DNA of 64,000 bases, taken from assembly GCF_007625115.1 (NCBI RefSeq), contig NZ_VMNH01000023.1, positions 62,001 to 126,000 on the forward strand, written 5' to 3'. Origin of the DNA: Sedimenticola selenatireducens (GTDB lineage: Bacteria > Pseudomonadota > Gammaproteobacteria > Chromatiales > Chromatiaceae). Position numbers and translations under genes: made by a program. Below the pieces are notes generated by a model. That model did no database searches, was not told where the DNA came from, and saw nothing but the letters and a program-made list of their open reading frames with translations. Of this stretch, positions 58,508 to 64,000 are shown one piece after another; position 1 is the first letter of the stretch; every line of letters starts with the position of its first letter.

Positions 58508-59812
58508 TTATAGCGCCCCTGAGGATTTGATCATCAAATAACCATTGACCAAGGCCACAGGCAATTGGGGCGCCTCAAGATCAAGCGTTATTGCACCCTG
58601 ATATTTTAGGCGATCAAGGCTCTTGCGACGACTCTCCAGATACTCATTTACGGCATGAAATTGCAGCGCCCCATCAAGCTGTGACACGGGTCGCTGAAGC
58701 GTTTCATTCAGAAAAGACTCACGTAGATTAGCCACAACCACCAGATGCCTTCTTTTTAACAGTTGAACGGCCGATATAAGATCTCCATGGTCCTCATCCC
58801 GGGTATTGGTCAGAATCACGATCAATGCGCGGCGCTGTTGCAGTGAAAGGATCTGTTTTGCCGCCACTAGAAAATCGGCAGCCTCCTGTGAAGCAGTCAG
58901 ATCATAGACCCGGGATAGAAGCTCTTTCACTACCCCGCTACCCTTATGTGGTGGCAACCAGCGATGCGGACCACCAAATGCCAGCATACCCACAGCATCT
59001 CCCTGTTGTGAGGCAACATGAGCCAATAACAGCATGGCATTCAGGGCCTGGTCCAGATGGACCCGGCCCGCTTCCGCATGACGCATACGCCGACCACAAT
59101 CCAACAAGAAGAGTACTTGCTGATCCCGTTCATCCTGATACTCCTTCGAGATCAGTTTTCGATAGCGGGAAGTCGCCTTCCAATCAATCTGGCGCAGTGC
59201 ATCACCCGACCGGTATTCACGCAGCTGATGAAAATCATTACCTTCACCCCGACGCTGGCGTCTTCTTACACCCATCTGACTCAAGCGATGGTCTGTGGCC
59301 AACAAGGCATAGCGGCCAATGGCCTGAAAATTGGGGAAGACCTTAACCCGGTCAAACAGTGGATACTCGTATGTCCTGTTCCAAAACCCCAGCGGTGAAA
59401 GCACCACAAGATCCACACAGCTGAACTCTGCATCACCCCGTCTGGATGGTTTAACTCGATACTGGACCTGCGCAGTACGCGCCACAGGTAGAACCAATGA
59501 GTATGGCATGGACTCAGCCTCAAACCAGGAGGGGTAGTGGTCATGAATTCGCAGCTTGAGTGGTGAGCTGCCCGCATTGGCCAACGTCAATACCAGCTTC
59601 GACCATACATCGACAGGAATACTATGACGCACAACACGCGTCACTGATACAGCCGGTGGCTTCCAGACTAGCAGTGCATCAAGCAGCACAACACCCAATG
59701 AAACAAAGACCAAAATCAACCAGGTCGTTGCCAATTGCGGGAAAAACGCCGCGACCAATGCCAACAGACTCATTACAACAGCAACACCAAGCAGTGACTT
59801 GGCTGGGGTCAT
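58508..59812 (-). CDS. DUF58 domain-containing protein
   Basis: 434 aa, partner of MoxR ATPases. Two N-terminal transmembrane helices (about 5-50), a beta-rich middle, and the DUF58 signature YRSGDALRQIDWKATSRYRKL near residue 200, followed by a von Willebrand A-like domain with FLLDCGRRM (a MIDAS-like site with only part of DxSxS). Start overlaps the MoxR stop by 4 bases (ATGA). Last gene of the operon. Function of such proteins is little known; envelope maintenance and chaperone-like roles with MoxR are proposed. Confidence 0.9.
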   Translation of the reverse strand: MTPAKSLLGVAVVMSLLALVAAFFPQLATTWLILVFVSLGVVLLDALLVWKPPAVSVTRVVRHSIPVDVWSKLVLTLANAGSSPLKLRIHDHYPSWFEAESMPYSLVLPVARTAQVQYRVKPSRRGDAEFSCVDLVVLSPLGFWNRTYEYPLFDRVKVFPNFQAIGRYALLATDHRLSQMGVRRRQRRGEGNDFHQLREYRSGDALRQIDWKATSRYRKLISKEYQDERDQQVLFLLDCGRRMRHAEAGRVHLDQALNAMLLLAHVASQQGDAVGMLAFGGPHRWLPPHKGSGVVKELLSRVYDLTASQEAADFLVAAKQILSLQQRRALIVILTNTRDEDHGDLISAVQLLKRRHLVVVANLRESFLNETLQRPVSQLDGALQFHAVNEYLESRRKSLDRLKYQGAITLDLEAPQLPVALVNGYLMIKSSGAL

Positions 59813-60813
59813 ATTCGCGGAGCTTCTACATTAACCAGGATATCCGCCAACACATCATCAGCCCGATAACCCTCTATTTCCAGATCGGTAGTGAGCTTCA
59901 TCCGATGCCTCAGAACAGCCGGTGCCACCGCCTTTACATCATCGGGAGTCACGAAATGATTGCCTGACAGCAAGGCATTGGCTCTGGCAGCACGCAGCAA
60001 AGCAATGCTGCCACGAGGGCCAGGCCCCACTTCCACACCACTCCAATCGCGGGCTGTCCGCACAATCCGCACAGCGTAAGCAATAATCTGATCATCTACC
60101 CTAAGATTGGCCGCATACTGTTGTAATTGCACAATCTGTTGCGGCTCAAGCAGTTGATTAACTGCTGATATATCCAGCAGATCGCCCACTGCCCCCTGTG
60201 TGACATGCTGTACCAGCGCCTGCTCATCATCCTGCGTGGGATAGTCAATAAACACCTTCAATAGAAAACGATCAAGCTGTGCCTGAGGCAGGGGATACGT
60301 GCCTTCCTGTTCGATAGGATTTTGGGTAGCCAACACTAAAAACGGACGTTCTAACGCATAGGAGGTACCCTCAATGGTTACCTGCTGTTCTTGCATCACC
60401 TCCAGCAAGGCCGATTGGGTTTTGGCCGGGGCCCGATTAATCTCATCTGCCAACAGAAAGTTACAGAAAACGGGCCCCTTACGCACACGAAAGGCATCCC
60501 TTTTCATATCAAACATCACATGTCCACTGATGTCACTGGGCATCAAATCCGGGGTGAACTGCACCCGACTGAAACGCCCACCAACGGCTGCCGCCAAAGC
60601 GCGTACCAGCAAAGTCTTACCTAACCCAGGCACACCTTCCACTAGCACATGACCAGCCGCCAACAGACCGATGACTACTTCACGGATCACCACCCTCTGC
60701 CCAATGACCGCGCGCTGAATTTCGCGTTCCAACCCCTGAACTTGAGCCACAATCTCTGGCGCTATCTCGGCTTCAGGCTCTGCTGCCATATTTCCCTCGT
60801 CAGTCACTTTCAT
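59809..60813 (-). CDS. MoxR family AAA+ ATPase
   Basis: 334-aa AAA+ ATPase of the MoxR group, thought to act as a chaperone for VWA-domain partners. Walker A EGVPGLGKTLLVRALA near residue 58, Walker B LLADEINRAPAKTQSALLE near 120, sensor 1 LATQNPIEQEG near 158, and the C-terminal lid with GPRGSIALLRAARA near 270. The start is uncertain: a strong AGGGGAGG abuts the ATG at 60813, so the GTG two codons on, or the ATG at 60789, may be used. Coupled to the DUF58 gene. Confidence 0.93.
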   Translation of the reverse strand: MKVTDEGNMAAEPEAEIAPEIVAQVQGLEREIQRAVIGQRVVIREVVIGLLAAGHVLVEGVPGLGKTLLVRALAAAVGGRFSRVQFTPDLMPSDISGHVMFDMKRDAFRVRKGPVFCNFLLADEINRAPAKTQSALLEVMQEQQVTIEGTSYALERPFLVLATQNPIEQEGTYPLPQAQLDRFLLKVFIDYPTQDDEQALVQHVTQGAVGDLLDISAVNQLLEPQQIVQLQQYAANLRVDDQIIAYAVRIVRTARDWSGVEVGPGPRGSIALLRAARANALLSGNHFVTPDDVKAVAPAVLRHRMKLTTDLEIEGYRADDVLADILVNVEAPRI

Positions 60814-60834
60814 CCTCCCCTTATGCCCTACCTG

Positions 60835-62013
60835 CTATTTGAATAACGCGGCGACAAGTTTCTGCTGTATTGCCGTTACTTGAATAAATTCATGCTCACC
60901 CTGGTAACTACCATACAGGGCACGTTCAACGGCGTGCTGTGTCATATCAATATGATCGGCAATCCAGTGACAGCGCTCTGCTTGTTGCATATTCACTAAG
61001 ACCGGATGCCTGCGTAGCCAGCTCTGCTCTAAAGCCGCCTGAGCGTTTTTGAATGTTTCAGCGGCCTTGTCTGTACGCCAAAGGTAGTGGCCCACTGCAG
61101 TTAGGTGTTCCATCAGATTACGCCTAATCTCGTGCCTATTCTCGAGAAGGGGGCCGCTACGTTGGGTCAGTGACCACATCAACAGCACGAAAAGAGTGCA
61201 TAGAGAAATCATCAGCGCTGTCGCGTGCCGCCAAAGCAACTGGATCAATGACGGCATATCACTGCTATAAAGTAACCAGACATGGGGCAGGTCATTTGCC
61301 AGCCGGGCCAAAAAAAGGGCGTGATCATGCTCACCAATCTGATCATTAGTAAAAATAACCAGATCACTCAACACCGTGACCTTTCCCTGCCCAATATCAA
61401 ATTGCAGGAGATGGGCACCTTCGTCGGTTTCGACCTGCCAATCTGCATGTCCCGCACTATCGAACAACGTATACTTATCCGTAAATGCCACGGCAATCTC
61501 ACCGGGGAGATCAGACATTTCAAATATCACCGGCAGTAACTTATCGGACTGATCTATTTTTATCGTAGCCGCAACATCTTGCTCATCAACTTCGGCCTTC
61601 TCATACCGATTGATCTCTACTCCCAGATATTCGAACAGGCTATTGCTACGCCCTTCATCATCCAGACTCTTTTCAGGAGCGATAACCAGATGGCCGCCAC
61701 GACCCACCCATTCCAGCAGCAAGGTCTGTCGCTCTTCAGGAAGAGAGCTGCCAAGTCGACTGACTACTAGCAAGCCCGGATCTACAGGTGGATTCAATAG
61801 ATAATCACGTCCACTGATACTCTCACTTGCCTTGCCCAAACGTTGCAGAAAGAGATCGGCGGCCAACATTGAATTTCGCTTTGCCAATGGCGATACATCG
61901 GCCTTGATTTCTCGACTCTTCTGCTCATGATTGGCAAAAAACCACTGCACCCACCAACCCAGTAGAAGCAGCAACAACAAACCGATGATGGTGAGGACCA
62001 CTTTAGTCCGCAT
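60835..62013 (-). CDS. DUF4350 domain-containing membrane protein
   Basis: 392 aa. One N-terminal transmembrane helix (about 5-28), a DUF4350 domain (about 45-215) with LLVVSRLGSSLPEERQTLLLEWVGRGGHLVIAP-like GATase/ThuA-type fold segment (key: WVGRGGHLVIAPE, about 105-117), a second helix (about 262-285), and a cytoplasmic helical tail. Overlaps the DUF4129 gene by 11 bases, and MoxR follows after 21. Found in most MoxR/DUF58 operons; no biochemical role is established. Confidence 0.85.
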   Translation of the reverse strand: MRTKVVLTIIGLLLLLLLGWWVQWFFANHEQKSREIKADVSPLAKRNSMLAADLFLQRLGKASESISGRDYLLNPPVDPGLLVVSRLGSSLPEERQTLLLEWVGRGGHLVIAPEKSLDDEGRSNSLFEYLGVEINRYEKAEVDEQDVAATIKIDQSDKLLPVIFEMSDLPGEIAVAFTDKYTLFDSAGHADWQVETDEGAHLLQFDIGQGKVTVLSDLVIFTNDQIGEHDHALFLARLANDLPHVWLLYSSDMPSLIQLLWRHATALMISLCTLFVLLMWSLTQRSGPLLENRHEIRRNLMEHLTAVGHYLWRTDKAAETFKNAQAALEQSWLRRHPVLVNMQQAERCHWIADHIDMTQHAVERALYGSYQGEHEFIQVTAIQQKLVAALFK

Positions 62014-63502
62014 GCTTAACTACTCCACCAAACAGCCGGTCCCAATGATTACAAAAAGCCACAACCTCATCTTCGCTCGGGGTTTGGTGATCATAGGCGA
62101 GTTGAATCCAGACCGGCGTCAGAACAGCAAAGAAATCAGAAAGTGGTCCGGGACAATTCGCCTGAACCAGTTCAAGACACTCTTGTTCTGTTGCACTACC
62201 GGGTACTTCAAGCTGATCCTGCTCAAGCAATGCCACCAATGCGCCACGATAGAGCAAACTCAACGCCGCTCTAATCTGCCCAAGATTAACAAGTCGCTGA
62301 CACTCTGCCGTGATGTCAGGCGGTAGGCTTTCTGTGTCCATAGCCAACCCAAATAACGTAACAGGTCGGGATATTGATTTAGCTTTCCCTCGGCCATTGA
62401 TGGCCCACTCGCCACGATTAGCCAATGCCTTATAGATTAGCCAAGCCAGTAAAAAACCGGCCGTCACCAATAGAACCCCTTTTCCAAATGCAGCAAAACC
62501 CTGGGTAAAGCCCTCCAGTGCAGAGAGGATCCATTCCATTAGCCAACCCAGATCTGCATCACTCTTCTCTTTGTCGATCGGATTCCAATAGGTGATGACC
62601 TTCTTTTTGCCAAATACTTCATCGGTAAGTACCGCTTCAATATGGCTCTTTGCCTGATCGCGGCTCAGGGTCTCCGCCTCCACATAAGAAGGCGTAAAAA
62701 ACAGCCCCACAAACATGACACTCAACAGTGAGATTATGGCCAAGGTCGGTGCCGCTGCTTTTTGTTTGGATGCTCTATTCATGAGTTGGCGAAAATCGAT
62801 CTCAATATCCCACGCCTCTAATTCTGTCCGCCGAGTGAGATAGAGACCAAAACCACCGGCCACGTAAAAAGGGGCTATCAGTGACATAGCAAGAATATCG
62901 CCGACGTGTTGCAACCACTGCTCAAGATTTCCAGGCTGCAATAGGAACGCATCAATATCCAACCACTGAAGCTCCTCAGGCAGCATGACAACAATCAGCA
63001 GTATGCACGAAACCTCCAGGGCAATTTCAAAATGAGCGCCCACGATGGTCAGCCACACACTCCCCTGCTGACCACGACCCAATACAGCAATACGCTTTTT
63101 TCGAGCCTTACCTTTCAAGCCTTCGAGTACAGACACCGGCATACTAAATGAACGATTAAGATTTAACCGACGCCAGGTGAGATTATTAAGCAATTGAGGC
63201 CAGACAATGTTCCAACCTCGCTTGAGTACAGACGACAAACTGACTCGCTCTCCAAACAGTGCCCGACTCATCCAGAAGAGTAACATCGGCTCATACATTG
63301 GCTTGCACCACCAGAAGATCAAGATCACCCATACCGGCTCATCCGGCAGCAGCAACACCGCTAACAGATAGACAGGAAGAGCCACAGCCATCCAGAGTAA
63401 CCACAACGGGAGAAACCATGCCCTCGCCATCGTAAAGCCGAGATCAATCGCTTCCCAGGGTGTTCTTGGTCTCACCTTGACCGCAATTTTATCCAGCTCC
63501 AT
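62003..63502 (-). CDS. DUF4129 domain-containing membrane protein
   Basis: 499 aa from MELDKIAVKVRPRTPWEA, with GGGAGGGG six bases before the ATG. Several transmembrane helices in the first 250 residues, two more near 278-296 and 345-370, and a C-terminal DUF4129 region (about 420-490) with ALSLLYRGALVALLEQDQL and PGSATEQECLEL. DUF4129 resembles the C-terminal part of transglutaminase-like envelope proteins but has no catalytic triad here. Overlaps the SpoIIM-like gene by 14 bases and the DUF4350 gene by 11. Confidence 0.85.
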   Translation of the reverse strand: MELDKIAVKVRPRTPWEAIDLGFTMARAWFLPLWLLWMAVALPVYLLAVLLLPDEPVWVILIFWWCKPMYEPMLLFWMSRALFGERVSLSSVLKRGWNIVWPQLLNNLTWRRLNLNRSFSMPVSVLEGLKGKARKKRIAVLGRGQQGSVWLTIVGAHFEIALEVSCILLIVVMLPEELQWLDIDAFLLQPGNLEQWLQHVGDILAMSLIAPFYVAGGFGLYLTRRTELEAWDIEIDFRQLMNRASKQKAAAPTLAIISLLSVMFVGLFFTPSYVEAETLSRDQAKSHIEAVLTDEVFGKKKVITYWNPIDKEKSDADLGWLMEWILSALEGFTQGFAAFGKGVLLVTAGFLLAWLIYKALANRGEWAINGRGKAKSISRPVTLFGLAMDTESLPPDITAECQRLVNLGQIRAALSLLYRGALVALLEQDQLEVPGSATEQECLELVQANCPGPLSDFFAVLTPVWIQLAYDHQTPSEDEVVAFCNHWDRLFGGVVKHAD

Positions 63503-64000
63503 GCGATCCCCTCCCGGCAAATCCAAGGTAGAGCGCAACAAACAGCCACAGAATCGCCGCAACACTATACTTAACCACTATCGCGGCATCACTCGAAGAC
63601 CAAAACGCCTCAATAAATGCCGCCACTAATAACATCAGTGCCGCACCCATCACCAGTTTCAGGGCATCTGCCGCTCGCCACTTCAATGATTCAATCCGCG
63701 TACGCTGTCCGGGTGCAATCAGTGCGTGCCCGAGCATCAAACCCGAAGCGCCACAAATCACAATGGCCGTTAGCTCAAAAGAGCCATGTCCGCTTACAAA
63801 GGGCCAAAAAGTATCCTGATAACCCATGCGTGTTAAATGCCCTGCCACGGCCCCTATAAAGACACCGTTAAAGAGCAGCAGCAACATTGAGCCAATACCG
63901 AACAGCATGCCGCCCGCAAAGGTACGAAATCCAATGCCAATATTGTTTGAAATGTAGTGTCCGAACATCAACATATCGGTCTCAGCACTGCGATCCAACG
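63489..64000 (-). CDS. Stage II sporulation protein M (SpoIIM/DUF95) family protein, partial
   Basis: C-terminal 170 residues or so of a membrane protein; the reading frame is open to the window edge, and relatives are about 320 aa, so the N-terminus lies outside. It shows the family block SNNIGIGFRTFAGGMLFGIGS followed by GHGSFELTAIVICGASG and four to five hydrophobic helices. In non-spore-formers this gene occurs in MoxR/DUF58 operons, usually beside an RDD-family gene, which would be expected just beyond the window. Confidence 0.88.
   Translation of the reverse strand, partial: LDRSAETDMLMFGHYISNNIGIGFRTFAGGMLFGIGSMLLLLFNGVFIGAVAGHLTRMGYQDTFWPFVSGHGSFELTAIVICGASGLMLGHALIAPGQRTRIESLKWRAADALKLVMGAALMLLVAAFIEAFWSSSDAAIVVKYSVAAILWLFVALYLGFAGRGSHGAG

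Overview
The window is a contiguous, gene-dense piece of a gammaproteobacterial chromosome, about half G+C. The pilS-pilR-pilA-pilB-pilC-pilD block followed by coaE-zapD-yacG, the dcw cell-division cluster ending in ftsZ-lpxC, the DciA-like/M23/secA neighbourhood, a PP0621-type protein and nadE next to a PII gene all point to Gammaproteobacteria. The set resembles Chromatiales or Thiotrichales relatives, including sulfur-oxidising lineages, but the exact genus cannot be read from these genes. There are no tRNA genes, IS elements, prophage genes or CRISPR arrays. Almost everything is housekeeping.

Layout. 0.1-6.3 kb (minus): clpB under a heat-shock type promoter, an acyltransferase, def, a GcvR-like ACT protein, pgeF and rluD. 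6.5-7.3 kb (plus): bamD. 7.4-11.8 kb (minus): PII, nadE, sucD, sucC. 11.9-23.5 kb (plus): PP0621 protein, PilS/PilR two-component system, major pilin PilA behind a sigma-54 promoter, a TfpO/WaaL-like ligase probably acting on the pilin, a 0.5 kb non-coding stretch with repeats, then pilB-pilC-pilD-coaE-zapD-yacG. 23.5-29.7 kb (minus): secA, argJ, a Nudix/ThiE-like fusion, and upstream an M23 peptidase divergent from a DciA-like gene. 30.2-49.2 kb (minus): the full dcw cluster mraZ-rsmH-ftsL-ftsI-murE-murF-mraY-murD-ftsW-murG-murC-(small ORF)-murB-ddlB-ftsQ-ftsA-ftsZ-lpxC, with many 1-4 bp start/stop overlaps. 49.6-49.9 kb (minus): rnpB. 50.1-52.2 kb (plus): argD-argF. 52.3-54.9 kb: dodecin, an MBL hydrolase coupled to an unknown protein, and an antitoxin-like gene with an unknown partner. 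55.0-57.2 kb (plus): purC, a glutaredoxin-like gene, srkA. 57.3-64.0 kb (minus): a soluble zinc-binding chemoreceptor and a SpoIIM/DUF4129/DUF4350/MoxR/DUF58 operon cut by the window end.

How the genes work together. The dcw block encodes almost the whole route from UDP-MurNAc to lipid II plus the core divisome, and begins with MraZ and its own operator. The pil block combines sensing (PilS/PilR), the fibre subunit, a likely pilin-modifying enzyme, the assembly ATPase, platform and prepilin peptidase.

Items most worth a second look: a very basic 53-codon ORF fitted between murC and murB by overlapping codons and a good ribosome-binding site; the pilA-ligase pair, where the pilin ends in serine and the ligase changes base composition abruptly mid-gene; the structured repeat-bearing DNA at 17.46-17.76 kb; and the antitoxin-like gene whose partner is not a recognised toxin.
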